Source: Lachnospiraceae bacterium UBA7076
GTDB taxonomy: Bacteria > Bacillota > Clostridia > Lachnospirales > Lachnospiraceae
Length of the DNA stretch: 59,731 nucleotides
Direction of reading: 5' to 3'
NCBI GenBank assembly: GCA_002493625.1
Contig: DKZK01000009.1
Location: 12,160-71,890 of the forward strand
Positions within the stretch are counted from its first letter, which is position 1, and every line of letters begins with the position of its first letter. This document shows, piece after piece, positions 24,781 to 33,619 of the stretch. A program made the translations under genes and the position numbers. The notes beneath the pieces are model-generated. The model searched no databases, was not told the origin of the DNA, and was given only the letters and a program-made list of their open reading frames with translations.

Positions 24781-26736
24781 ATGGGAATGAGAATGACAGG
24801 TCTTGTGTCCGGTATGGATACAGAGAGCATGGTAAAGGAATTAGTTGCTGCCAGCTCGACCAAGGTAGATAAAGTAAAAAAACAGAAGCAGATTATACAA
24901 TGGAAGCAGGAGGCATGGCAGAGCCTTAACACCAAGCTTTATGACTTCTATAAGAATGAGGTTTCAGCCCTTAAACAGGCAAGCTCCTTTAAGTCGAAGA
25001 AGGCAACCTCAAGCGATGAGACAAAGGTAACTGTTAAAGCAAGTTCAGCTGCTGCAAACGGCTCACATCGTGTTTCCGTTAAACAGCTTGCGTCCTCTGC
25101 ATACCTGACAGGTATTAATATTAAAAAGGGTAATGGTCAGTACACAACCTATGCAAATGCTTCCGCAAGCACAAAGTTTGAGGATATGACAGATGAGCTT
25201 GGGGCAAATCTCGGACTTAAGGGACAGACCATAACCATAAAAAGCGGCAATGCCACGGTTGCTGATTTGACATTTGTTCTTGGTGGCGACGGCCCTGACG
25301 GCGTTGCAAGCATAGAGGAGCTCAACAAGCGGCTTGCAGAAACGGAGGGATATAAGAAGCTCAAGGCAGCCTATAGCGATGGTGAGCTTACATTTACAAA
25401 CGGCTCGGCCTCCAAGGACGCAGATGGCAATACCATAGGCGAGATTTATACTATAGAAGCCGGCGCATTCGGCATATCCGGAGAACTTGATTTTAAGGCT
25501 GACGAAGCTGCGGGCAGGGCTACCGTCCTGAGCGCTGATCTGGATTTGAGATATGAAAAGAAGTTTACAAGCACTGATATATCATCTTCCACAAAGTTAT
25601 CAGATATAGGCATAAATGTAGGAACAACCTTCAGCATAAACGGCAAGGATTTTGTTGTTGACAAGAACACTACAATCAGTGATTTTACCACGGGATTATC
25701 AAAGCTCGGCGTATCTGCAAGCTTCGATGAGAAGCAGGGCAGATTTTATATCAACTCAGCAGAGACGGGTAAGGATAATGACTTTACGCTTACCTCTTCT
25801 GACAGCAGTGCCCTTGATATTCTTGGTCTTGGAGCAGGGGCAACCAAGGTGGATGCTAAGGATGCAATCATAGATTACAATGGAGTAGAGTATGTGGGCA
25901 GCAGCAATACCTTTGACCTGAACGGACTTACGATTGTTGCAAGAGGCGTTACAGGTACATATGATCCTGCAACAGGCGCACTTACAAATGATACCCCTGT
26001 CAGCATTGAGGCCGAGGCGGACACGGACGGAATGTACAATACCATCAAGAATTTTGTAAAGAAGTATAATGAGCTCATAGACGAGATGAACACTCTTTAC
26101 AATGAGAAAAAGCCGGAGTATGAGCCTCTTACTGACGAGGAGAGAAGCCAGCTTTCCGATACGCAGATTGAGCAGTGGGAGAAGAAGGCGAAGCAGGGAC
26201 TTCTCAGGAGAGATGAGACGATAAACACACTTCTTTCTTCTATGAGAAGTATATTAAATAATGCCGTTACCGTTACAGACAAGGATGGCAATGAGCAGAA
26301 AATGACGCTTGCATCACTGGGAATTGTCACAGGTGATTACTCAGAAAGAGGAAAGCTTCACATTTTAGGTGATGAGGAAGATTCGGCATATGCGGCTGAG
26401 ACGAACAAGCTTAAGGAGATGCTTTCATCCAATCCGGAGATATTCTCACAGGTGTTTGTAGGTGATAAGGAAAATCCGGGAATTGGCACACAACTGAATG
26501 ACTCCCTGTTTAAGGCTATGGGACGTACGGAAACAAGCCGCTCCCTTACATTTTACAATGATATTACCCTTGAGAATGAGCTTAAGGCTAAGGAAGAAGA
26601 CATAGACAAATGGGCAGAGAAGCTGAAAGCTCTTGAGGATAAGTATTACGATCAGTTTGCGGCTATGGAGTCAGCCATGGCACAGCTTCAGAGCCAGCAG
26701 TCATATATTTCATCCCTTATGGGTGGAGCCAAATAA
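24781..26736 (+). CDS. fliD: Flagellar filament cap protein FliD (HAP2)
   Basis: The protein has 651 residues, long but normal for Clostridia. FliD forms the cap on which flagellin subunits fold. The N-terminus has the family form (GLVSGMDTESMVKELVAASSTKVDKVKKQKQIIQWKQEAW, about residues 8-47). The C-terminus is a long coiled coil (LKALEDKYYDQFAAMESAMAQLQSQQSYISSLM). The middle is beta-rich and variable and would face the outside. The start is preceded by AAGGGAGGA. It is exported with help from the FliT-like protein encoded downstream. Confidence 0.94.
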   Translation: MGMRMTGLVSGMDTESMVKELVAASSTKVDKVKKQKQIIQWKQEAWQSLNTKLYDFYKNEVSALKQASSFKSKKATSSDETKVTVKASSAAANGSHRVSVKQLASSAYLTGINIKKGNGQYTTYANASASTKFEDMTDELGANLGLKGQTITIKSGNATVADLTFVLGGDGPDGVASIEELNKRLAETEGYKKLKAAYSDGELTFTNGSASKDADGNTIGEIYTIEAGAFGISGELDFKADEAAGRATVLSADLDLRYEKKFTSTDISSSTKLSDIGINVGTTFSINGKDFVVDKNTTISDFTTGLSKLGVSASFDEKQGRFYINSAETGKDNDFTLTSSDSSALDILGLGAGATKVDAKDAIIDYNGVEYVGSSNTFDLNGLTIVARGVTGTYDPATGALTNDTPVSIEAEADTDGMYNTIKNFVKKYNELIDEMNTLYNEKKPEYEPLTDEERSQLSDTQIEQWEKKAKQGLLRRDETINTLLSSMRSILNNAVTVTDKDGNEQKMTLASLGIVTGDYSERGKLHILGDEEDSAYAAETNKLKEMLSSNPEIFSQVFVGDKENPGIGTQLNDSLFKAMGRTETSRSLTFYNDITLENELKAKEEDIDKWAEKLKALEDKYYDQFAAMESAMAQLQSQQSYISSLMGGAK

Positions 26737-26754
26737 AGATATGTTACAGGCGGG

Positions 26755-26799
26755 GCTGTTGCAATAAGGATTTGTTTTCAAAATTCTTACTGCAACAGC
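26755..26799. repeat. Inverted repeat between fliD and fliS
   Basis: GCTGTTGCA (26755-26763) pairs with TGCAACAGC (26791-26799), with TAAG/CTTA continuing the stem inside. No T-tract follows, so it is more likely an mRNA stabiliser or processing site than a terminator. The gap is 99 nt. Confidence 0.55.
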
Positions 26800-26835
26800 G
26801 CCGTCATCATTGAAATATAGGAGGACCAGATTGCT

Positions 26836-27231
26836 ATGGCATACAATGCGGCAAAGGCATACGGTACAAATAAAATAACAACGGCTACACCGGCAGAGCT
26901 TACGCTTATGCTGTATGATGGTGCAGTCAAATTTTGCAACATTGCGGTTTCGTCTATGGAAAAAAACGATTATGAGACTACCAATATCAACATACAAAAA
27001 TGCAGGAACATTATTGTTGAACTGAACACAACCTTAGACCATAAATATCCTGTGGCGGATGATTTCCAGCGTATGTACGATTATATATTTGCCCTTCTTG
27101 TGGAGGCGAATATGAAAAAGAATATGGAAATGCTCGAGAGGGCTTTGGAGGAAATACGCGGTATGCGGGATGTCTGGAAAGAGGTCATGAAAAGAGCAAA
27201 GGGACCGCAGACTGTATCAGAGACAAAATAA
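26836..27231 (+). CDS. fliS: Flagellin export chaperone FliS
   Basis: This four-helix cytosolic chaperone of 131 residues binds the flagellin C-terminus and prevents early polymerisation. Typical features are the N-terminal AAKAYGTNKITTATPAELTLMLYDGAVKF and the helical pattern to the end. FliS has also been shown in some bacteria to bring flagellin to Maf-type glycosyltransferases, which fits the Maf gene at 29168. It lies 24 nt before the FliT-like gene. Confidence 0.93.
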   Translation: MAYNAAKAYGTNKITTATPAELTLMLYDGAVKFCNIAVSSMEKNDYETTNINIQKCRNIIVELNTTLDHKYPVADDFQRMYDYIFALLVEANMKKNMEMLERALEEIRGMRDVWKEVMKRAKGPQTVSETK

Positions 27232-27255
27232 ATTATTCAGAGAGCGAGGAGCAGT

Positions 27256-27738
27256 ATGGATCAAACCGGTACATATATCAATATTATGCAGGAGTCGCTG
27301 CTTCGAAAGAAACAATATCTGGCGGAGATTCTGGACTTGACAAAGAGGCAGGAACAGCTTGCAAAGCCAAAAAAAATTGATGAGGAAGCATTTGGTGAAA
27401 CCATTGACAGAAAAGACGTCCTGATTAATAATATATTAGAGATTGACAAAGGCTTCAGTTCTGTGTATGATAGAGTCAGGACGGAGATTTTGGACAACAG
27501 GGAGCTTTATCAGGATGAGCTTCTTAACATGCAAAAGCTTATTAAGGAATGTGTGGATCTGGGCATGAAGATAGAAGCTCTGGAGGAGAGAAACAGAGCT
27601 GCCCTTGAAAGAGCTTTTTCCGTTGGTTTTAAAGGGATAAAGCGTGCCAAGCAATCTAAAAATGTGGCAAACAAGTACTATAAATCCATGTCCAACGGCA
27701 ATGTAAACGACTCTGTTTTATATGACAGAAAAAAATAA
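27256..27738 (+). CDS. FliT/FlgN-like flagellar chaperone
   Basis: This 160-residue protein is almost wholly helical, with the long amphipathic helices typical of flagellar export chaperones (LLRKKQYLAEILDLTKRQEQL; LLNMQKLIKECVDLGMKIEALEERN) and a basic C-terminal tail. Its place directly after fliD-fliS is that of fliT, the FliD chaperone, but sequence identity in this family is low, so I leave the symbol empty. FlgN-type activity is the alternative. It starts behind GAGGAG. Confidence 0.7.
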   Translation: MDQTGTYINIMQESLLRKKQYLAEILDLTKRQEQLAKPKKIDEEAFGETIDRKDVLINNILEIDKGFSSVYDRVRTEILDNRELYQDELLNMQKLIKECVDLGMKIEALEERNRAALERAFSVGFKGIKRAKQSKNVANKYYKSMSNGNVNDSVLYDRKK

Positions 27739-27758
27739 AAAATTTTAAAAATAAGGGT

Positions 27759-27784
27759 TAAGTATTAAAAACGAATTCCGATAT
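27759..27784 (+). promoter_or_regulatory. Sigma-28-type promoter of flagellin
   Basis: TAAG (27759-27762) and TCCGATAT (27777-27784) are separated by 14 bp, close to the sigma-28/SigD consensus TAAA-N15-GCCGATAA. The predicted start near 27791 gives a leader of about 140 nt. FlgM would control it. Confidence 0.75.
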
Positions 27785-27888
27785 ATAAGGTGTAAGCAAC
27801 AAAGAAAGTTACTTACAAAACAAAATTGGTAATAACTCTGCGGAGTATTACATAAAATCAAATAACGCCGGCAAAGACCGGTAGTACA

Positions 27889-27923
27889 TCTCGCAAGGAA
27901 GCGAGATTATATTCAAGGAGGAA
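27889..27923 (+). promoter_or_regulatory. Two candidate CsrA sites in the flagellin leader
   Basis: TCTCGC (27889-27894) and GCGAGA (27901-27906) form a perfect 6-bp stem with loop AAGGAA, a GGA-loop hairpin like site BS1 of Bacillus hag. The second site is the ribosome binding sequence AAGGAGG (27915-27921), like BS2. Upstream, GTAATA-CTC/GAG-TATTAC forms another stem. Binding of CsrA to both would block translation. Confidence 0.65.
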
Positions 27924-27928
27924 TTATT

Positions 27929-28747
27929 ATGGTAGTACAACACAACATGCAGTCTATTAACACTAACAGAATGTTAGGACAGAATGTTAAGGCAGTTAGG
28001 AAGTCAACTGAGAAGTTATCATCAGGCTACGCTGTAAACAGAGCAGCAGATGATGCAGCAGGTCTTTCTATCAGTGAGAAGATGAGAAACCAGATCAGAG
28101 GTATTAACCAGGCTGTTAAGAACTCTGAGGACGGTGTATCACTTATCCAGACAGCAGAAGGTAACATGAATGAGATTCACAGCATCCTTCAGCGTATGGG
28201 CGAGCTTGCTACTAAGGCAGCCAACGACCCTAATGAGACTGTAGATCGTCAGGCTATCACTGATGAGCTTACACAGCTCACTGAAGAGATTGATTCTATC
28301 TCTAAGAAAGCTGCATTTAACGGTACTAAGCTCTTAACTGGTAGCTTTACCGGTAAGTTTCTTCAGGTTGGAGCTAATGCTGGTGAGAACATGAGACTTT
28401 CCATCGCTAAGATGGATACAACTGCACTTGGTGTTAAGGTTTCTGCCTTCACATCATTTACTCATGGAAAAGCTTCTACGGCAATGTCAAAGATTTCTTC
28501 TGCTATTAAGACAGTTTCAGCAGCTCGTTCATTACTTGGAGCTGTTCAGAACAGACTTGGTTATACAATCAATAACCTTGAGAACTACTCAGAGAACCTG
28601 ACTTCAGCAGAGTCACAGATCAGAGACACTAACATGGCTCAGGAGATGACTAACTACACTAAGAACAGCATTCTTCAGCAGGCTGCACAGTCAATGCTTG
28701 CACAGGCTAATCAGTCTACTCAGGGTGTACTTTCATTACTTCAGTAA
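27929..28747 (+). CDS. fliC: Flagellin
   Basis: The product has 272 residues, near the minimal size of a flagellin: D0/D1 domains only, no D2/D3 insert. Conserved N-terminus (VVQHNMQSINTNRMLGQ; SGYAVNRAADDAAGLSISEKMR) and C-terminus (AQEMTNYTKNSILQQAAQSML, ending LSLLQ). Residues about 135-185 form the short central part, with several Ser/Thr (SFTGKF, FTSFTHGKAST) that are plausible O-glycosylation sites for the Maf/Pse system. Codon use is more uniform than in its neighbours, fitting very high expression. It is the only flagellin in the window, transcribed alone from the sigma-28 promoter and closed by the hairpin at 28762. The symbol hag is equivalent. Confidence 0.96.
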   Translation: MVVQHNMQSINTNRMLGQNVKAVRKSTEKLSSGYAVNRAADDAAGLSISEKMRNQIRGINQAVKNSEDGVSLIQTAEGNMNEIHSILQRMGELATKAANDPNETVDRQAITDELTQLTEEIDSISKKAAFNGTKLLTGSFTGKFLQVGANAGENMRLSIAKMDTTALGVKVSAFTSFTHGKASTAMSKISSAIKTVSAARSLLGAVQNRLGYTINNLENYSENLTSAESQIRDTNMAQEMTNYTKNSILQQAAQSMLAQANQSTQGVLSLLQ

Positions 28748-28761
28748 TCTGCGATTATTGA

Positions 28762-28803
28762 CAAAATATAGCTGGCTCGTTTTCGGGTCAGCTTATTTTG
28801 TTT
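28762..28803 (+). terminator. Terminator of flagellin
   Basis: CAAAATA.AGCTG (28762-28773) pairs with CAGCTTATTTTG (28789-28800) around a TTTTC loop, with the A/T ends of the stem supplying the U-rich tail on the transcript. It lies 15 nt after the stop codon. Confidence 0.75.
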
Positions 28804-28877
28804 AACGGGAAATGCATCGGCAAAGTCGTTTTGTTCTTATATAGAGTATAATTTATGCGTGGAGGAGAAACAAGCTT

Positions 28878-29153
28878 ATGGATAAGGAAATGATAGATAA
28901 TGTAATTGAAAAGCTGAAAAACGCGGCAGATGTGCTGTATCAGGGGGATGTTGATAAGGGGATGGTGCAGCTTGGCGGGACCCTTGCGGATATGGAGATT
29001 ATTATTGCCGGGATTTCGGAGGAGGAACTGCAGAACAAGCTGATGGATGACGCCCTTGCCCCGATTTTATCTGCAATGGAGCAAAGGGACGGAACTGAAA
29101 TGGCGGATCTTATTACATATGAGCTGATACCTGTTTTTGAAACACTGGTTTAG
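28878..29153 (+). CDS. Small acidic helical protein of unknown function
   Basis: This protein has 91 residues, is strongly acidic, helical and cytosolic, with no motif I recognise. It starts behind TGGAGGAG and is followed by the Maf gene 14 nt later, so it heads the glycosylation operon. A TATAAT at 28847-28852 is a possible -10 box without a good -35. Its C-terminus (DGTEMADLITYELIPVFETL) resembles that of the 122-residue protein at 59084 (DDNRMAGQFQETIKVFENL), suggesting a common family with an xMAxxxxxExIxVFExL end. A partner or regulator of Maf or flagellin is a guess from position only. Confidence 0.7.
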   Translation: MDKEMIDNVIEKLKNAADVLYQGDVDKGMVQLGGTLADMEIIIAGISEEELQNKLMDDALAPILSAMEQRDGTEMADLITYELIPVFETLV

Positions 29154-29167
29154 TGGAGGATGTGACA

Positions 29168-31003
29168 ATGGAGCTTTTTGAAAGAAATCTGGAGGCATTA
29201 AAAAACAGTCAGAGAGATTTGTATGACTATCTGTGCAAATCTGGAGATATTGAAACGGAAGGCGTTTCGGTGGAGACTGCAAAAAATGGAGAGTTCATTG
29301 TTGCTATGGATATAACGCAGAAAATTTATCTGAACTCCCGCTATAATCCAGCCTCAGAAGCGGAAAAATATCTGAGGGATATTGTTACTATGCCTGACGA
29401 GGCGGTTCTGATCATGTTCGGATTGGCAAACGGAAGCTTTGCAAGGGAATTTCTGCGCTCCAATAAAAAGAAAACACATTGCATGGTGGTGGAGCCTGAC
29501 GTCAGGATTTTTTATCAGGTGATACATATGATTGACATTTCAGATATATTGCAGGATAAGCGGTTTGCCCTGATTGTTTGCGGCGTCAATGATGAAATTC
29601 TGGAGATGTGGATTTCTGCCCATCTTCAATCCTACAATAAAAAAACAAACAGGCATATTACACTTCCGAAATACGGCGAGCTTTTTCCGGATAAGCTTGC
29701 ATGGATGATAAATGTATTGAATGAGAGATACGATAAACAGAAGATAGAGAGCAACACCATTATTCAGGCAGGTCCTATTAGCTGTAAGAACAGCTTTTAT
29801 AATTTGCGTTTTTTTTCAGGGTGCAGAAGCACAAGTAATCTGACAGGCAGATTTCCGGAGGATATGCCTGCCATTGTTGTATCTGCGGGTCCCTCGCTTA
29901 AAAAAAATGTTCATCTGCTTGAGCAGGCAAAGGGAAAGGCGTTTATAATATGCACGGATTCCGCAATCAATACCGTCCTTGCCACGGGAACAAATCCTGA
30001 TATGGTTATTTCCGTTGATTTTGCAAAGCCGGTAAAGCTTTTTACGGACGAGAGACTGAAGGACATTCCGTTTCTGGCAGGTATGGATTTGAATACGGAG
30101 GTTCTGGAATATGTAAGACCCGGAATGCTTTTTTTCACAACAGGTGACGACAAAACATGGACAAGGCTGTTTGCAAGAGCAGGGGTGGAAAATGTAACCG
30201 TGGACGGCGGCGGCTCTGTAGCCACTCTGGCAATTGCCAATCTTGTGCAATGGGGATTAAAAAAAATAATACTGATCGGACAGGATCTTGCTTTTACGAA
30301 TAACATGATTCATGTTGACGGAAATGCTGATGAGGAAATTGATATAAATGACAGGGATTACGAATTTGTTGAGGGAATTAACGGCGATATGCTTCCGGTC
30401 CGGAAGGACTATTTTCAATATTTGCGCTGGATTGAGGAATTGGGGTACAACAATAAGGACATAGAAATTATTGACGCCACGGAGGGCGGCGCAAAGAAGC
30501 GTTACACCACCATTATGACCCTTCAGGAGGCAATATTAAAATACTGTGTGACCGGCTATGATATTCCAGCCATACTGGAAGGCGTTCCCATGTTGTTTGC
30601 AGGGGAGGATAAAAATTTGCTTTTTGAGGAATTGGATATATTCCGCAAAAATCTGCTACAGCTTGACAAAAGCTTTCAGCAGGCTGTGGAGGCATGCAAA
30701 AGGGGCAGAGCTATTTTAAAAAGCAAGCAGTACAATGTGGCGGAATTAAAACGCATTAATGAGCTGCTTGCCAAGGTGGAGTATGAGTATGTAAATTCAG
30801 AAGAAAATTTATGTATAACAAAGTATATTGCGCAGGCGGAGGCCGATATGGCAGATGATATGTATATAGAGGCGGAGGATGATATAGCCGAAGCAATCCG
30901 TATGTACGAAAAGGCAGGCAGATTTTACCTTATGCTTGGAACTGCCGTACCTGAGCTTGTGGAGATTATAGATAAAACAATATTACAGATAAAAGAGGGG
31001 TAA
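29168..31003 (+). CDS. maf: Maf-type flagellin glycosyltransferase (motility-associated factor)
   Basis: This 611-residue protein of the Maf/DUF115 family attaches nonulosonic acids (pseudaminic or legionaminic acid) to Ser/Thr of flagellin in the cytosol before export. The central Rossmann-like DUF115 domain is clear: VVSAGPSLKKN (residues 238-248) with the family's GPSL signature, then NPDMVISVDFAKP, VDGGGSVATLAIANL, and IILIGQDLAFTNNMIHV. The N-terminal domain (about 1-200) and the C-terminal helical part are normal for Maf. Start ATG 29168 follows GTGGAGG. Downstream pse genes should provide its donor, CMP-pseudaminic acid. Its immediate position after flagellin makes flagellin the obvious acceptor. 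Confidence 0.92.
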   Translation: MELFERNLEALKNSQRDLYDYLCKSGDIETEGVSVETAKNGEFIVAMDITQKIYLNSRYNPASEAEKYLRDIVTMPDEAVLIMFGLANGSFAREFLRSNKKKTHCMVVEPDVRIFYQVIHMIDISDILQDKRFALIVCGVNDEILEMWISAHLQSYNKKTNRHITLPKYGELFPDKLAWMINVLNERYDKQKIESNTIIQAGPISCKNSFYNLRFFSGCRSTSNLTGRFPEDMPAIVVSAGPSLKKNVHLLEQAKGKAFIICTDSAINTVLATGTNPDMVISVDFAKPVKLFTDERLKDIPFLAGMDLNTEVLEYVRPGMLFFTTGDDKTWTRLFARAGVENVTVDGGGSVATLAIANLVQWGLKKIILIGQDLAFTNNMIHVDGNADEEIDINDRDYEFVEGINGDMLPVRKDYFQYLRWIEELGYNNKDIEIIDATEGGAKKRYTTIMTLQEAILKYCVTGYDIPAILEGVPMLFAGEDKNLLFEELDIFRKNLLQLDKSFQQAVEACKRGRAILKSKQYNVAELKRINELLAKVEYEYVNSEENLCITKYIAQAEADMADDMYIEAEDDIAEAIRMYEKAGRFYLMLGTAVPELVEIIDKTILQIKEG

Positions 31004-31008
31004 AATGT

Positions 31009-32007
31009 ATGCTGAATAATAAGACAATACTAATTACCGGAGGAACAGGCTCCTTTGGAAAAAAGTTTCTTGAAATGATTTTTGAGAGATATAATCCGAA
31101 AAAGGTCATCGTGTATTCCAGAGACGAGTATAAGCAGAGTGTTATGAAAAACGAGTATGCGGACAAGGTGGATATATCCAAGGTTCGTTTTTTTATCGGT
31201 GACGTTCGGGATAAGGACCGCCTGTATCGGGCGTTTGCGGGAGTTGACTATGTTATTCATGCGGCTGCCATGAAGCAGGTGCCTACCTGTGAGTACAATC
31301 CCTTTGAGGCAATCAAGACAAATATTCACGGGGCGCAGAATGTGATTGACGCTGCCCTTGATTGCGGAGTGAAGAAGGTGGTCGCGCTCTCTACGGATAA
31401 AGCGGTTAATCCGATTAATCTTTACGGGGGCACAAAGCTTGTTTCCGATAAGCTTTTTATAGCTGCAAACGCATACAGAGGAACAAATTACGATACTATT
31501 TTTTCCGTTGTCCGCTATGGCAATGTGGCGGGCAGCAGAGGATCCGTTATTCCTATCTGGCAGGATATAATTGATAAGGGCGGAAAGGTGCTGGGTGTGA
31601 CGGATATGCGCATGACGAGATTCTGGATTACGCTTGAGCAGGGAGTTCTGCTTGTTTTTAAGGCGCTTGAGGAATCGAACGGCGGAGAAACATACATATC
31701 AAAGATACCTTCCTTTCATATCGGGGATTTGGCAAAGGCGATGCTGCCTGACTGCGAAATCAATGAATTTGGCATAAGAGAAGGGGAAAAGCTGCATGAG
31801 ATTATGGTAACAAAGGATGATTCATGGACAACATATGAGTATGACAAGCATTTTATTATTTATCCTCATATGGAGTGGTGTCATCTGGAGGAAATCGTAA
31901 TGCCGGGAGGCAAAAAGGTGCCGGAGGGCTTTGAATATACATCAGGAAACAATACGGAATGGCTTGATGCGGAGCAGCTTAAGGCTGCCCTTAAAAAAAT
32001 AAAATAA
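31009..32007 (+). CDS. pseB: UDP-N-acetylglucosamine 4,6-dehydratase (inverting), PseB
   Basis: PseB performs the first step of pseudaminic acid synthesis: UDP-GlcNAc to UDP-2-acetamido-2,6-dideoxy-L-arabino-hexos-4-ulose, by dehydration and C5 inversion. The protein has 332 residues, normal for the family, with the NAD(P) motif TGGTGSFG (residues 10-17), the catalytic-region signature HAAAMKQVPTCEYNPFEA, and STDKAVNPINLYGGTK. These match short soluble PseB, not the long membrane-bound PglF/FlaA1 dehydratases. Substrate comes from the GlmS route. It lies 5 nt after maf. Confidence 0.94.
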   Translation: MLNNKTILITGGTGSFGKKFLEMIFERYNPKKVIVYSRDEYKQSVMKNEYADKVDISKVRFFIGDVRDKDRLYRAFAGVDYVIHAAAMKQVPTCEYNPFEAIKTNIHGAQNVIDAALDCGVKKVVALSTDKAVNPINLYGGTKLVSDKLFIAANAYRGTNYDTIFSVVRYGNVAGSRGSVIPIWQDIIDKGGKVLGVTDMRMTRFWITLEQGVLLVFKALEESNGGETYISKIPSFHIGDLAKAMLPDCEINEFGIREGEKLHEIMVTKDDSWTTYEYDKHFIIYPHMEWCHLEEIVMPGGKKVPEGFEYTSGNNTEWLDAEQLKAALKKIK

Positions 32008-32024
32008 TGAGCGGGGGGATTGGC

Positions 32025-33590
32025 GTGGGAAAGAAGTGTACGTTGGAGGAGGCGCTGAAGCATTGGCTGAGGCAGGAAAGCTATAAAGACATCATACAGG
32101 TTGAACTTGCGCAGATAGAGCATTCCTATGTGAATGGCCTGGAAAGCGCGAGGGCAGCCCTTGAAGAAGATATAAAACAAAGGTTACAGGCTTGTGAGGA
32201 TATAAATGCAAGGCTGTATCTTTGTTCATTTTTGTTTAAGCTGACAGGGCATGAGGAATGGCTGGACGCCATGATAGACAGTCTTGTATCGGATATGGCG
32301 TTAAGTCTTTCATGGGAGATAAGAATACAGCTTTTCGGGCAGCTTAGCAGTATTTTGTTTAATAATGCCGTATATCAGACCCATGAAAGAAATATAAGCA
32401 TGAAAAAAATGTATTCCGGTATCGTGAAAGCCATGACAGACGATATTGGCGGGAAGGAAAGTCTTATACCTGTGGCGGAGAGAGACAGGAGCCTTGTTTT
32501 TGTTATCACATGCCAGTATCTTGCGATGGAGCATGGACCTACAAAGACGGCGCTTGACAGATGCAGCACCCTTATCCGTAAGCTGCATAAAAAAGTAATG
32601 CTCATAAACAGCGGAGAGCTTCTTAACGTAAAAAATATTCTTCCTCTTTGTGAGACGGTCAGAGGAAATTACAACGATGCATTTTTACAGGAAAGCATGG
32701 TGGAATATCAGGGCTTGAAGATTCCGTTTTACCAGTGTGAGCACGATATGCCAAATAAGGAGGGGATTCTTGAAATTGCCAATCTTATAAAGCAGCTAAA
32801 GCCGTTGTATATGGTAGTAATTGGCGGGGACAGCCTGCTTGCGGATTACCTGAGCCTGCTTGTTCCAAGCATTACCATAGGAACGGTACCCAGTGAGGTT
32901 TCCACAACAATGGGACAGCTTCAGGTAATAGGAAGAGCGCTTAAGGAGAAGGATCAGGATGAGCTTCGCGCGCTGGGCAAGGATGAGAAGGATGTTATTG
33001 TAGGAAGATTTACCTCATCCGTGCCAATGGAAAAGCTGCCGGTAACGAGACAGGAGCTTGGCATTTCCACCGACTGGTTTGTCTGCGCGGTAGTCGGGGC
33101 AAGGTTAAATGACGAGGTAACCCCTGAGTTTGTGGATATGATGCTTCGTGTGAAGGATAAGCGGATTAAGTTTGCTTTTATAGGAAAATTCGACGAGGGC
33201 TATGAGAGATATGCAAATGAATATCCTGATTTCAGGGACAGAACGATAAATCTGGGCTTTACAAGCAATATATTAGGATATCTCGGGCAATGTGATTTAT
33301 ATGTCAATCCGAAACGCCGGGGCGGAGGAACGTCGGTTATTGAAGCCATGCATGAGGGGCTTCCGGTTGTTGCGTTTGATTATGGGGATGTGGCGCTTGG
33401 CTGTGGAAATGAGTTTTTCGTAGCGGACTATGAGGAGATGGCTGAAACGATTGAACACTACCTGCTGGATGCAGATTACTATGAGTTAAAATCGAAAGCG
33501 GCAAGGAAACGGGCGGACCAAATGCTCGATACGGATAAAAATTTTTGTGACATTATTTTTTCGGCGGAGCAACGACTTGGAATCAGATAA
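32025..33590 (+). CDS. Glycosyltransferase with a GT-B (GT4-like) C-terminal half
   Basis: The protein has about 521 residues. The C-terminal half has a GT4-like donor domain: LNLGFTSNILGYLGQCDLYVNPKRRGGGTSVIEAMHEGLPVVAFDYGD, where GGGTSVIEAMHEG is the family's EX7E-type region. The N-terminal ~200 residues are helical and not recognised, possibly the acceptor-binding part. I choose GTG 32025 behind GGGGGGA; an ATG at 32007 overlapping the pseB stop (TAATG) lacks a site but is an alternative adding six residues. The glycan acceptor is unknown; lengthening the flagellar glycan is the likely role from context. Confidence 0.75.
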   Translation: MGKKCTLEEALKHWLRQESYKDIIQVELAQIEHSYVNGLESARAALEEDIKQRLQACEDINARLYLCSFLFKLTGHEEWLDAMIDSLVSDMALSLSWEIRIQLFGQLSSILFNNAVYQTHERNISMKKMYSGIVKAMTDDIGGKESLIPVAERDRSLVFVITCQYLAMEHGPTKTALDRCSTLIRKLHKKVMLINSGELLNVKNILPLCETVRGNYNDAFLQESMVEYQGLKIPFYQCEHDMPNKEGILEIANLIKQLKPLYMVVIGGDSLLADYLSLLVPSITIGTVPSEVSTTMGQLQVIGRALKEKDQDELRALGKDEKDVIVGRFTSSVPMEKLPVTRQELGISTDWFVCAVVGARLNDEVTPEFVDMMLRVKDKRIKFAFIGKFDEGYERYANEYPDFRDRTINLGFTSNILGYLGQCDLYVNPKRRGGGTSVIEAMHEGLPVVAFDYGDVALGCGNEFFVADYEEMAETIEHYLLDADYYELKSKAARKRADQMLDTDKNFCDIIFSAEQRLGIR

Positions 33591-33619
33591 CGCTGACATT
33601 TGCCAAAAAGGAGGGCATA

